Of a stretch of DNA of 62,642 bases, positions 20,388 through 28,916 are shown piece after piece. Source of the stretch: Rhodopirellula sp. SM50 (GTDB taxonomy: Bacteria > Planctomycetota > Planctomycetia > Pirellulales > Pirellulaceae). The stretch lies in contig NZ_NTFY01000024.1 in the NCBI RefSeq assembly GCF_002289565.1, positions 1 to 62,642 on the forward strand, written 5' to 3'. Made by a program: the position numbers and the translations under genes. The notes under the pieces are model-generated. The model was not told the DNA's origin, searched no databases, and worked only from the letters and a program-made list of their open reading frames with translations. Every line of letters starts with the position of its first letter. Within the stretch, counting starts at the first letter, position 1.

Positions 20388-21886
20388 CGAACCCTGAAAA
20401 GCTTTCCCCTTTGGGCCGGCGTCTGCTCGATCGCCGAGGTTTCTTGCATACGGCCGGACTGTCGACGAGTGCTCTGGCGCTGGCCAGTTTGCTCGACGCC
20501 GACGGATTATTGGCCGCCGATGTCAAAACGGTCAGCGGAAAGACGCCGATTCGGCCGGCCATCGATCCGAGTCAGCCGTACGCCCCGCGTCCGGGACACT
20601 TTGATATGCCTGCCAAACAGGTGTTGGTGATCTATTGCCCCGGCGCGGTCAGCCATGTCGACACGTTTGACTACAAACCGGCGCTCTGGGACTTGCACGG
20701 GCAGAAGCCACCGGGGATCCCCGAAGTGACCTTTGAAGGCCCGACCGGGAACATCGCCAAGCCGTTTTGGGAGTTCAAACCGCGCGGCGAAACGGGCAAG
20801 ATGGTTTCCGATCTGCTGCCGCATCTCGCCCAGCACGTCGATGATTTCGCGTTCATCCACTCGCTGACGACCGACACGAGCGCGCACCCTCAGGGCGAAA
20901 ACTTCATGAACACCGGTTTCACGATGGAAGGGTTTCCGTCGTTCGGTGCCTGGGTCACCTATGCACTGGGGACGGAGAATCAAGAGCTGCCGGCTTTCGT
21001 CGCCATCAATGATCCACGGGGGTTGGCGCGAAGTGGCAAGAACAACTTTGGCAACGGCTTTTTGCCCGCCGCGTTCCAAGGCACCGATTTCAGCGCCGCG
21101 GCGCCGCCGAACAATCTGCGCCGCCCCGACGTGCTTTCGGCTCAAGAAGATCGTCTGAGCGTCGACCTGTTGGCCCGGCTCAACGCGAAACACTTGGAAC
21201 AATACCCCGGCGACGCCGATCTGGCCGGGCGGATCGCCAGCTATGAACTGGCCGGGAAAATGCAGACCACCGTCCCGGATGTGATGGACATCTCGGGCGA
21301 AACCGCCGAGACCTTGAACGCGTACGGCGTCGAAGGCGGCAGCGAGTTGCGTGGCCAGTATGCACGCAACTGCATTCTCGCTCGACGGTTGCTCGAAAAG
21401 GGCGTCCGTGTCGTGCAATTGTTCAACGGCAGCGACCCGGCCGGCGGAAACGGCATCACCAACTGGGATTCGCACGCCAATATCCTGGAAACGCACGCGA
21501 TGCAGGCGGAGATCATGGATCAGCCGACCGCGGCGTTGTTCGCGGATTTGAAGCAGCGTGGGATGTTGGAAAACACACTGGTCGTTTGGGCGACCGAGTT
21601 CGGCCGGATGCCGTTTTTGCAGGGCAACGGAACCGGCCGCGATCACAACCCCGACGCGTTCACCTGTTTCCTGGCCGGTGCCGGTGTCAAGAAAGGGATC
21701 AGCTATGGTGAAAGCGATGAGTTCGGGTTCAAGGCGGCCGCCAACACGACCACCGTCTACGACTTCAACGCAACGCTGCTGCATCTGATGGGGCTCGACC
21801 ACGAACGATTGACGTTCTACCACAACGGGCTGGAAAGGCGTTTGACCAACGTTCACGGACACGTGGTCAAGGACGTGCTGGCGTAA
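20384..21886 (+). CDS. DUF1501 domain protein
   Basis: A 500-residue protein with a Tat-like start (LDRRGFLHTAGLSTSALALA), so probably exported folded. DUF1501 features include VLVIYCPGAVSHVDTFDYKP, FIHSLTTDTSAH, VQLFNGSDP and the metal-site-like VVWATEFGRMPF plus GTGRDHNPDAF. The family shares the alkaline-phosphatase/sulfatase superfold but has no assigned reaction. The start codon overlaps the upstream TGA (ATGA), so it is translationally coupled with the DUF1549/DUF1553 protein. Confidence 0.92.
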   Translation: MTNPEKLSPLGRRLLDRRGFLHTAGLSTSALALASLLDADGLLAADVKTVSGKTPIRPAIDPSQPYAPRPGHFDMPAKQVLVIYCPGAVSHVDTFDYKPALWDLHGQKPPGIPEVTFEGPTGNIAKPFWEFKPRGETGKMVSDLLPHLAQHVDDFAFIHSLTTDTSAHPQGENFMNTGFTMEGFPSFGAWVTYALGTENQELPAFVAINDPRGLARSGKNNFGNGFLPAAFQGTDFSAAAPPNNLRRPDVLSAQEDRLSVDLLARLNAKHLEQYPGDADLAGRIASYELAGKMQTTVPDVMDISGETAETLNAYGVEGGSELRGQYARNCILARRLLEKGVRVVQLFNGSDPAGGNGITNWDSHANILETHAMQAEIMDQPTAALFADLKQRGMLENTLVVWATEFGRMPFLQGNGTGRDHNPDAFTCFLAGAGVKKGISYGESDEFGFKAAANTTTVYDFNATLLHLMGLDHERLTFYHNGLERRLTNVHGHVVKDVLA

Positions 21887-21916
21887 CGCGGAGGTCGTTG
21901 CCGCCTCGGTGTAAAA

Positions 21917-21982
21917 GTGGGGTAAGCTTCCAGCTTGCCGTCTCGTTTCACTCGTCAAACGCAAGCTGGAAGCTTACGCCAC
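21917..21982. repeat. Inverted pair of the AAGCTTCCAGC repeat (hairpin)
   Basis: Left arm 21917-21938 and right arm 21961-21982 are near-perfect complements (GTGGGGTAAGCTTCCAGCTTGC against GCAAGCTGGAAGCTTACGCCAC, each 22 nt with one mismatch, shown here only in part as AAGCTTCCAGC and GCTGGAAGCTT). It lies between two convergent genes, so it could act as a bidirectional terminator, although no T-run follows. Confidence 0.7.
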
Positions 21983-21999
21983 TCCCTGGCATCCGACAC

Positions 22000-22929
22000 T
22001 CAGCTTCCACCCGGTGGCGCGTCGGGCTGATGCAGTGGTTCGACGAAGCGATGGTGCATGACCTGTCCTTGGTTCGTGGCGACGATGAACAGCCCTGTAC
22101 CGGCATTTTCGGCAACCTGATCGCGTAGGTGTGTCAAACCATAGCATTCAAAGGAATTGCAGAGATCAGCTCGCATCGGGCGGGGCAGAGAGCAACCGTT
22201 GGCGGAGTGATAGATGCAGGATGCGATGTAGGTCTCCTCGCGGACCCGCTGCAGGTAGTCGTCCACAATCGCGTCAGGACTTCGGTCCGGGTGGCGGGCG
22301 ATGTACTGACGCATGGTGTCGACGGTGAAATAGGCGTGGTCGCCTCCGTCGGTGCAGCAATGGCCGCCGCAGCAGGTACAGGCGACGGTTAAGAACTCGG
22401 CAAGCGTTTCTGATGCGGCGTCGTGGTCGCTGGAATCTACTCCGCCAGCCTGATCCGGCGTCTCCGAATGGGCATCCGGGGCGGCGTCCGCTTCACGAGT
22501 GCAGTCTTCGAGGAGGGCGAGCAGAAACGCTCGGAGCGCTTCACGCCGGTCCGCCGTCATGGGGACCAATTCAGCGTTGTAGCTTGGGACACAAACTGGC
22601 AAAAACCTTTCCGGATGTTCAACTCCGCATGCACCGGCCAGCTGGTTGCGTGTCGAACAAAGTCCGTTTCGAAATTGAGTCAGCGCCTGTTCGTATCTCG
22701 CCTCGGCTTGCTTTGCTTGGTCACGCAATCGGCCACGGTATTCGCAGCGGCACTTCCATGACGTGCAGGTCTGAAACGATCTGGCCTGCTGACGAGTGAT
22801 TTCTGTGCCGCAAATGCAGCAGCGAAACGCGTTGCGCGTGAACGCTTCGTGGGTTCCAAGCATGGTGCGTGCCACGTCAAACAGTGGACTGAAGAATGAA
22901 CGCACTTCCAGCGGTCGATTGTATCCCAT
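22000..22929 (-). CDS. Cys-rich protein, possible Zn/Fe-chelating (YkgJ-like) C-terminal region
   Basis: A 309-residue protein without a signal peptide. The N-terminal part has a zinc-ribbon-like set of cysteines (CCICGTEI, CTSWKCRC). The C-terminal half has a second cluster (CTCCGGHCC, SCIYHSANGCSLP, LCNSFECYGL), recalling the zinc/iron-chelating YkgJ-type domain. Between them is a charged helical stretch. No function is assigned; metal binding is inferred from the cysteines only. The start at 22929 gives MGYNRPLEV; a later Met (MLGTHEAF, residue 23) is possible. Confidence 0.65.
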   Translation of the reverse strand: MGYNRPLEVRSFFSPLFDVARTMLGTHEAFTRNAFRCCICGTEITRQQARSFQTCTSWKCRCEYRGRLRDQAKQAEARYEQALTQFRNGLCSTRNQLAGACGVEHPERFLPVCVPSYNAELVPMTADRREALRAFLLALLEDCTREADAAPDAHSETPDQAGGVDSSDHDAASETLAEFLTVACTCCGGHCCTDGGDHAYFTVDTMRQYIARHPDRSPDAIVDDYLQRVREETYIASCIYHSANGCSLPRPMRADLCNSFECYGLTHLRDQVAENAGTGLFIVATNQGQVMHHRFVEPLHQPDAPPGGS

Positions 22930-23103
22930 CGGGGCCTCGCTCGGGCAGCATTTTTCGGCCTCTGTCGGAGATTGAATGGGCTTGCCCCTTCAACACGCTC
23001 GGTACGATTATTGCAGCGCGTTATCGCCGCGGCCGGTCGGGTGCCAACTTGGCTGCTGCGCTTCGCAGTTCTCCTGGCACACACGTGTCGTGGGACATTC
23101 GAA

Positions 23104-23595
23104 ATGAACGTTTTACGGTGGAGTGTGATCGGATTTTCCCTACTCGTCATGTCTTCGGTGGCGGTGGCGGCCGACGTTGTTGTGATTGGCCCCGAAAACG
23201 GTGAGCAAACGGCCGAGGATCGGTCGGCAACCACGCTCGGCACGCTGGACGGCGGCGGGTTTGTCGAACCGAAACCCGGCCAGGGATCGGGGAATCCTGT
23301 TTCCGGCGGGTGGTATTTAGGCGTCTATGGCAGCTACAGTGCGAACGGGTTGTTGCTGACACAAGTCTACCCGGCAACGGCGGCGGCCAGGGTGGGATTG
23401 GAAGTGGGCGATCGGATTCTCGCCGTCAATGAGCATCCGATTGGGATGGGAACCCATCGGACTCTGCGGATCGACACGGCACTGCAGCGCTACGCCAGTC
23501 GTTTTGGATGGGTGCGATTGCTGGTCAAAGACAAACGCAGCGGGCGGTTGATCAACGTCGATGTCAAACTCAGCCGGGGAACGGTTCACTTTTGA
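23104..23595 (+). CDS. Exported PDZ-domain protein
   Basis: A 163-residue protein with a signal peptide (MNVLRWSVIGFSLLVMSSVA, cleavage near AVAA). A single PDZ-like domain spans about residues 60-155 (GWYLGVYGSYSANGLLLTQV, AARVGLEVGDRILAVN). No protease domain is present, so it is probably a periplasmic peptide-binding or scaffold protein. The frame is open 132 nt upstream, but ATG at 23104 starts the signal peptide. Confidence 0.75.
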   Translation: MNVLRWSVIGFSLLVMSSVAVAADVVVIGPENGEQTAEDRSATTLGTLDGGGFVEPKPGQGSGNPVSGGWYLGVYGSYSANGLLLTQVYPATAAARVGLEVGDRILAVNEHPIGMGTHRTLRIDTALQRYASRFGWVRLLVKDKRSGRLINVDVKLSRGTVHF

Positions 23596-23602
23596 TCGGT
23601 AC

Positions 23603-23746
23603 ATGAATCAATCCGGGATGGTCACGCTGGACAAGGAGGATTCGGAGCGCCAAGAGACTCAGCAATACGCACAGGCGGCACTGGAGTTCTTGGTTCAGGA
23701 CGGGCAAGTGGTTCCGCCACCCGGTTTTACCGATTCGGAAAGCTGA
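23603..23746 (+). CDS. Small hypothetical protein (47 aa)
   Basis: A 47-residue acidic, soluble frame (MNQSGMVTLDKEDSERQETQ onwards, ending PPPGFTDSES), eight bases after the PDZ gene stop and on the same strand, so probably co-transcribed if real. There is no recognisable domain. Supported only by position and by a protein-like composition. Confidence 0.4.
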   Translation: MNQSGMVTLDKEDSERQETQQYAQAALEFLVQDGQVVPPPGFTDSES

Positions 23747-23933
23747 CTCGGAAAGCGCTTTTCACTTCGGCGGCCCTCTTGAGCGGCCAATGCGTCGGTG
23801 GCATGGGATACAATGGGGCTTCGGTAAATCCGTCCACACAAACACCTTGATCGGTTGTGATCCCCCTGGACCGGACGTGTCCACGGCTGCCAGTGATCGG
23901 GCATGCCTTGAGGCGGTCGGTCGACGTAAACGC

Positions 23934-25751
23934 ATGAAAGAGTCGGCACGCTACATTCTGCAGATTCTGGTTTTTGTCGCGTTGATCCTGTCAATCGGGA
24001 CCGGCGGGTATCTGATCATCGAAGACGGGATCACGGTCGGCGATGCGTTCTACATGACCGTCACGGCCATCACGCCGACCCAATTTGATGAGATCCATGA
24101 GTTGTCGGTTCCCGGACGGTACTTCACGGTCGTCCTGGTGTTTTGCGGATTCGGCGCTGTCGTCGCCTTCGCCACACAGTTCGCTCGCTGGGTGATTCAA
24201 AGCGAATTGGAAGGGGTCGGGGTCATTACGCGGAAACAGATGCGCAGAAGGATCAGTCGAATGAGAGAACATTACATCGTGTGCGGCTACGGAAAGATCG
24301 GGGGGGCGATTTGCAAGGAGCTGAAGGACCACCAGTTGCCGTTCGTCGTGATCACCGACGACGAAGCCTCGATCGCGGCCGTGGAACGTGAAGGGTTTGC
24401 GTTGGTCCGCGGCAACCCGACCGCGGATACGACGTTGAAGGAAGCGGCGATCGAGCGGGCTCAGGGGGTGATCGCGGTGCTGACCGACGACTCGAACAAC
24501 CTGTTCATTTCATTAGCGGCGCGGGAATTGAACCCCAAGATCTTCATCATCGCGCGGGGCGAAGACTCGGGCGTGGAGGACCGGATTCTGAGGGCCGGGG
24601 CGGACATCGTCGTCTCTCCGATGAAACTCGGCGGTCGCCAAATCGCCGAGCTAATCAAGCAACAAGCTGATAGTTCATCCGTCGTGACGGGCGTCTCCGA
24701 CCACTCCAGCGTGTTGGGCGTGTCTTTGAAACCCCATCGTCACGATGCCGACCAGGTCACGACGGTTGACGAGGTTCTCAACGAATCGACGGCCGTCGGG
24801 GTCGCGGGCATCCAACGCTGTGATGGAACCTTTGACCCCACGCCGCCACCCCAGACCGCGGTCCATCAAGGCGACACCGTGATCTTGGTCACTCGCACCA
24901 GCCAGGCCGGCGACTCATTCAACAAACCGCCATCGGGCAAGACGATTCTGCTGGCCGATGACCATCGGGCGCTCAGGCTGCTGTTCACACGCAAGCTCGC
25001 CGCGGCCGGGCATGATGTTATCCAAGCGGCCAACGGTGACGACGCGTTGGCGATGGCGCGAGCGACCACGCCGGATTTGATCGTGCTAGACGTCAACATG
25101 CCCGCGCGCGATGGGTATCAGGTTTGTCACGAACTGCGTCAGTCCAAGCAGTTTGCCACCACGCCCATCATTCTGTATTCGGGCAACGATACCGCCGAAT
25201 TCGCCCAACGCGGCCGCGCCGCGGGAGCGAACACCTGTGTCCGCAAGACAAGCAAGAGTTCCGAATTGTTGGCAAGCATCGAAGCGATCTTCTCTCTGCG
25301 GCATCAGGATCGCGACGCCGAGGGCCAATCCGAACGACCACGTGAGGGATCTAGACCCACCGATTCTGCCGCCGTGAGCGATGGCCCGCCGCCACACAGC
25401 CGGCCCTTCGATTTCGAGACGGCGATGGAAAATGCCGGAGGTGACGAACAGCTGTTGAGCGAATTGATCACGGCGATGGAGGAAGAGACGCCGCGGATGA
25501 TGAATGAAATCCAAGCCGCGGTCGCCGCGATGGATTACAAGTCGTTGGAACGCGCCGCACACTCGCTGAAAGGATCGCTGGTGGTGTTCGGCGCCGACGA
25601 GGCCAGCGAGGCGGCGACGCAGTTGGAGATCGCCGCGAGACAACAAGACGCATCGAGCATCGCACGCTTGAACGACAAGCTACACAAGCAGATTGCCGAA
25701 GTGACACATGCCTTGCAGCAGCACGCCCGGACGCTGGCTCGAACCGGCTGA
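23934..25751 (+). CDS. Ion channel-RCK protein fused to a response-regulator receiver and an Hpt domain
   Basis: A 605-residue inner-membrane protein. Two membrane segments (about 8-29 and 62-88) flank a pore loop (about 35-56). The filter position reads TAITPTQFDE rather than TVGYG. A TrkA-N/RCK domain follows (about 112-235, GYGKIGG at 118-124), then an RCK-C-like region (about 250-322). A CheY-like receiver (about 336-454) has phospho-acceptor Asp386 in LDVNMP and acidic pair DD at 342-343. A C-terminal Hpt domain (about 490-600) has the phospho-His in AAHSLKGS (His543). No histidine kinase domain is present. ATG at 23934 is chosen because upstream sequence is not protein-like. Confidence 0.88.
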   Translation: MKESARYILQILVFVALILSIGTGGYLIIEDGITVGDAFYMTVTAITPTQFDEIHELSVPGRYFTVVLVFCGFGAVVAFATQFARWVIQSELEGVGVITRKQMRRRISRMREHYIVCGYGKIGGAICKELKDHQLPFVVITDDEASIAAVEREGFALVRGNPTADTTLKEAAIERAQGVIAVLTDDSNNLFISLAARELNPKIFIIARGEDSGVEDRILRAGADIVVSPMKLGGRQIAELIKQQADSSSVVTGVSDHSSVLGVSLKPHRHDADQVTTVDEVLNESTAVGVAGIQRCDGTFDPTPPPQTAVHQGDTVILVTRTSQAGDSFNKPPSGKTILLADDHRALRLLFTRKLAAAGHDVIQAANGDDALAMARATTPDLIVLDVNMPARDGYQVCHELRQSKQFATTPIILYSGNDTAEFAQRGRAAGANTCVRKTSKSSELLASIEAIFSLRHQDRDAEGQSERPREGSRPTDSAAVSDGPPPHSRPFDFETAMENAGGDEQLLSELITAMEEETPRMMNEIQAAVAAMDYKSLERAAHSLKGSLVVFGADEASEAATQLEIAARQQDASSIARLNDKLHKQIAEVTHALQQHARTLARTG

Positions 25752-25804
25752 CGCTGGCGTCCAGTCTTGAGACGCTCCGCAACGCCTTCACGCGGGGCTC
25801 AGGC

Positions 25805-26020
25805 TGTTTTGTTTAGCGGTAGGGCGCGAGCCCTCCGGTTCTTCACTGTTTTGTTTGGCGGTAGGGCGCGAGCCCTCCGGTCTTTCACTTTAAGGATCGC
25901 GCCGTTCCGCTAACACTGTGCTGTGCCCCGTGCCCGATTGGAATCAACCCACGGATGGCAGCGCGTACCCACGGATGAAAAGCTGCCGGGGATCCGTGGG
26001 TACGCGCTGCCATCCGTGGG
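25805..26020. repeat. Intergenic repeat cluster with hairpin
   Basis: Two direct copies of a unit around AGCGGTAGGGCGCGAGCC (from about 25806 and 25849) are followed by a remnant GCGCCGTTCCGCTAA. An imperfect palindrome at 25948-26020 comes next, with arms beginning CCCACGGATGGCAGCGCG. The latter belongs to the same family as the hairpin at 3438-3512. No gene is seen in 25752-26172. Confidence 0.75.
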
Positions 26021-26112
26021 TGGTCTCCGTTGCTGTGATACCGGAGATCGTTTGTTCGATTAGATCGATCGGGCGCAGCCGATAGCCAGACCGTCCCTGG
26101 CTCCTGCTAGTC

Positions 26113-26150
26113 AAAAAAATCCGCAGCACACACCGTGGCGTGCTGCGGAT
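26113..26150 (-). terminator. Rho-independent terminator of the hsp20 remnant
   Basis: A perfect 11-bp inverted repeat (ATCCGCAGCAC at 26119-26129, GTGCTGCGGAT at 26140-26150, 10-nt loop) is followed on the minus strand by a run of seven T (26119-26113). It lies 23 bp downstream of the stop codon of the Hsp20 fragment and fits an intrinsic terminator for it. Confidence 0.85.
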
Positions 26151-26172
26151 CTGCTGCGACAGAGGTCGCGAA

Positions 26173-26298
26173 CTACTTCGCGTTGATCGTGATCTTCTTG
26201 GGCATGACTTCCGGGCGTTTTTTCAGCAGCAGGTGCAACACGCCGTTTTCATAATTGGCTTCGATCGGTTCGGGATCGACCGAATCGGGGATCAAAAT
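26173..26298 (-). pseudogene. C-terminal remnant of a small heat-shock protein (Hsp20)
   Basis: The minus strand reads IPDSVDPEPIEANYENGVLH, then LLLKKRPEVMPKKITINAK and a stop. This is the typical end of an alpha-crystallin domain (the Glu-Asn-Gly-Val-Leu segment before the final beta strand, then KKI-I). Upstream of this the frame loses all similarity, so about the first 100 residues of the family are missing. Its terminator is still in place. It appears to be a 5'-deleted gene. Confidence 0.8.
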
Positions 26299-26400
26299 CA
26301 GCCGCCGTGCTAAAAAAAGCAGGCCGCGGCGTTAACCGCGGCCTTCGAGGGAAAATGACAACGCGGGCCATCCGCGCTGCCGTCAACCAAGATCGGAGTC

Positions 26401-26523
26401 GCTGTGAAGCATTTTTTAGCGGCAGGGCGCGAGCCCTCCGGTGTTGTGGCAGAGATGAAGAACCGGAGGGCTCGCGCCCTGCCGCTAAAACCTCAAGAAT
26501 CACGTGGGGAAAATGCTTCACCG
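26401..26523. repeat. Long palindromic repeat element, copy A
   Basis: A 123-bp element. Inner arms are 26416-26441 and 26463-26488 (core GCGGCAGGGCGCGAGCC and complement), perfect over about 26 bp. Outer arms are GTGAAGCATTTT (26404) and AAAATGCTTCAC (26511-26522). The right outer arm contains the stop codon of the DUF4340-FKBP gene. Copy B is at 61075-61210. Confidence 0.85.
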
Positions 26524-28731
26524 CGTTGCAAGATCGGGTTCAATCGAAACCAATTCCACTTCAAAAATCAACAACGTGTTGGGGCCGATCTTGTCGCCCG
26601 AGCCACGCTCGCCATAGGCCAGTTTCGGTGGAATGTACAATTTCCATTTCGCTCCCGTTTTCATTTGCTGGAGCGCTTCGGTCCAACCCGGAATCACCTG
26701 ATTGACACCGAACTCCACCGCGGCGTCACCGGATTGGTCAAACACGGTGCCGTCGATCAACGTGCCCTTGTAGCGAACCTTGACCCGACTTTCTTCACCC
26801 GGCGACTCGCCTTCGCCCTCAGTCAACACTTCGTATTGCAATCCGCTATCGGTGGTGATGACGCCGTCCTTGGATTGATTCTCTGCGAGGAATTCATCCG
26901 CGGCGGCTTGATTGGATGCCGCCGTTTCCTCGGTCGACGATTGCGGTTCAGACTCCGCCTCGGGCTCGGAATCCGACGTTGCGCCCGGCTCGGGTTCTTT
27001 TACTTCCGCTTTGGCTTCGACCAGGTCGCTTCGAGAGAGCGCAAGTTTGTCGTAGTCCTCGCCCGCGATGACATAGTACCACTGTGCAAAACGCCGGTTC
27101 AACGACTCGGCTTTCTCCTTGCCCTGCTCGATCTTGTCTTGATACGACTGCCATGTTTCCAAATCGGCGTTGTAGGCTTCCAGCTCTGCATCGTACGACT
27201 CACGCAGTTCCTTCAGGCGGTCGGCTTCGGCTTGTTCGTCGGATGCTTCGTTTTCGTTGGATGCTTCGCTGTCCTTAGGCGATTCGGACTCGCTCGATGT
27301 GGCTTCACCGGTTTCCGCGTCGACCGCGCTCAGCTCCTCCGGCATTTTCGGCTTGGTCGGTTTCTCGGGGGCTTCACCGAGGAATTGCTGGTCGAAGTTG
27401 ACCGTGACGAACACATATCGGCCGGGTTTTGCAGAGTTGCCGGATTCGTTTTCATCACTGCTTTCGTTTTCATCATCGGCTGAATCTGAATCACCCGCAC
27501 CCTCTGATGCTTGGTCGGGATTGTTTGCGAATCCCAATTCGAGTTCTTCCTGGCTGCCGGTGAACACGCGGCCAAAGTACAGATTGTACACCAGCCCATC
27601 GTTGGTCGCCGTCGCCAGTTCTCCTTCGCGCGAAATCAGCTTCAGCGTGTCAGGATTGTCTTGAGCCGGTTGCAGCAAGAAGCCTCGCGAGAGCAGATCA
27701 GATTGCAAGCGGTCGACATCACGTTGAGAACCGAGGGCGTCGCGGTCGAGTTGCAGATCGGGCGTCAAACCGGTTTGCTTGGGCCGGACACCGACGATGT
27801 CAAGATTGGCGATGGCGTTGACGGTGTCTCCAATTGCATCCTTTTTGACCTGCTCGGTTGCATCGTCAATGCCGTCCATCTTCCAGTCGTCGAGTGACGT
27901 CTCCCGATGAAGCGTCGTGACTTCACGTTGCGTCACGGTTCCTTTTAGCTCATCAAATTGATAATCGTTCAGTGAAACGTTGACGACATCGGTTTGGTTG
28001 ATGTCAAACAGATCGGTGTTGATCCAATCGCTGAATCGAGTCGACAGGTCAATGCTGAGTGTCGCCACGTACACTTCGTCTTCGTCGGGGTGCCGGACGT
28101 AGTACTGGTCGAATTCATCTTCGACCTGTTTGCCGATGATGTAGTCGGCCAGCACCGAATCGTCTTCGCCGCGCAGAGTGAGCCGTTTTCCGACTCCTTC
28201 AACTTGGGCGACCTCCAAGGTGTCCGTCTTTGGATCGACGACTCCATAGCGGGCGTGGTCGGCTTGCCATCGGGTCACCATCGCCCCTCGCTTGATCCCG
28301 ATCACGCTGCTGGCGGTTCGCGCCAATTGGTCTTCCGCATCCGCGGGATAATTGTGGTGCGATGGGATCACCCACTGACCGTCTGCGGTTCGCTGCACAC
28401 TGATTTGTTTGGCTTCGACTTGGTCGGGATCGATGACCGCCACGTTCAGCGCCGAGGCCAGGGTGGGGTCACGGAATTCGGGAAAGAACTCTTTGCCGAC
28501 CTTGCCATATTCGGCGATCACCGCCGGCCGAGTCGCCAATTCGATCACGCCGGTGATCAGCAGACAGAGGATCGCGGCGGCGGCGTAGAGAACCGTCCGA
28601 CGAGTCTCTTCAGCCAACCCGAGCCAGCGATTTTTGACGGCCGCGGTGGTGGCTTCGATGGTTTCCTTGGTTTGACCGGCGGGCCGACTGTCGGCGTTGG
28701 GTTGCGTCTGGTCTTGGGTAACTGTGGACAT
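26518..28731 (-). CDS. DUF4340 membrane protein with C-terminal FKBP-type prolyl isomerase
   Basis: A 737-residue protein and third gene of a Gld-like ABC operon. A cytoplasmic tail leads to one membrane segment (about 46-64, VLYAAAAILCLLITGVI). DUF4340-like sequence follows (about 80-470), then a very acidic Ser/Glu-rich linker. Residues about 618-737 are a clear FKBP peptidyl-prolyl isomerase domain (VRYKGTLIDGTVFDQ, VIPGWTEALQQMKTGAKW, PPKLAYGERG, LIFEVELVSIE). The isomerase would lie outside the inner membrane. DUF4340 proteins usually follow GldG-type genes, but an FKBP fusion is unusual. ATG at 28731 replaces an upstream frame start lying in repeat sequence. Confidence 0.85.
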   Translation of the reverse strand: MSTVTQDQTQPNADSRPAGQTKETIEATTAAVKNRWLGLAEETRRTVLYAAAAILCLLITGVIELATRPAVIAEYGKVGKEFFPEFRDPTLASALNVAVIDPDQVEAKQISVQRTADGQWVIPSHHNYPADAEDQLARTASSVIGIKRGAMVTRWQADHARYGVVDPKTDTLEVAQVEGVGKRLTLRGEDDSVLADYIIGKQVEDEFDQYYVRHPDEDEVYVATLSIDLSTRFSDWINTDLFDINQTDVVNVSLNDYQFDELKGTVTQREVTTLHRETSLDDWKMDGIDDATEQVKKDAIGDTVNAIANLDIVGVRPKQTGLTPDLQLDRDALGSQRDVDRLQSDLLSRGFLLQPAQDNPDTLKLISREGELATATNDGLVYNLYFGRVFTGSQEELELGFANNPDQASEGAGDSDSADDENESSDENESGNSAKPGRYVFVTVNFDQQFLGEAPEKPTKPKMPEELSAVDAETGEATSSESESPKDSEASNENEASDEQAEADRLKELRESYDAELEAYNADLETWQSYQDKIEQGKEKAESLNRRFAQWYYVIAGEDYDKLALSRSDLVEAKAEVKEPEPGATSDSEPEAESEPQSSTEETAASNQAAADEFLAENQSKDGVITTDSGLQYEVLTEGEGESPGEESRVKVRYKGTLIDGTVFDQSGDAAVEFGVNQVIPGWTEALQQMKTGAKWKLYIPPKLAYGERGSGDKIGPNTLLIFEVELVSIEPDLATR

Positions 28732-28816
28732 GGGAATTCGTCGGTGCTGTTTTCCGGTGGTTGAGGTGGATGGGGTGTCGGTGGGGAGAACCCAAGCTGG
28801 AAGCTTTGGATCGAAC

Positions 28817-28909
28817 GGAAAATAAGTGTCGGATCCTGCGCGTGGGGTAGGCTTCCAGCCTGTCATTCCAGCGTCGACAGGCTGGAAGCCTATCCCACTT
28901 ATTTTCCGT
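28817..28909. repeat. Nested inverted repeat between operon genes
   Basis: Arms GTGGGGTAGGCTTCCAGCC (28842) and GGCTGGAAGCCTATCCCAC (28880-28898) form a long hairpin. Outside it are CGGAAAATAAG (28817-28827) and CTTATTTTCCG (28899-28909), a second perfect inverted pair. It occupies the 185-bp gap between the GldFG-like and DUF4340 genes and may lower read-through. Confidence 0.75.
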
Positions 28910-28916
28910 GCGTTGC

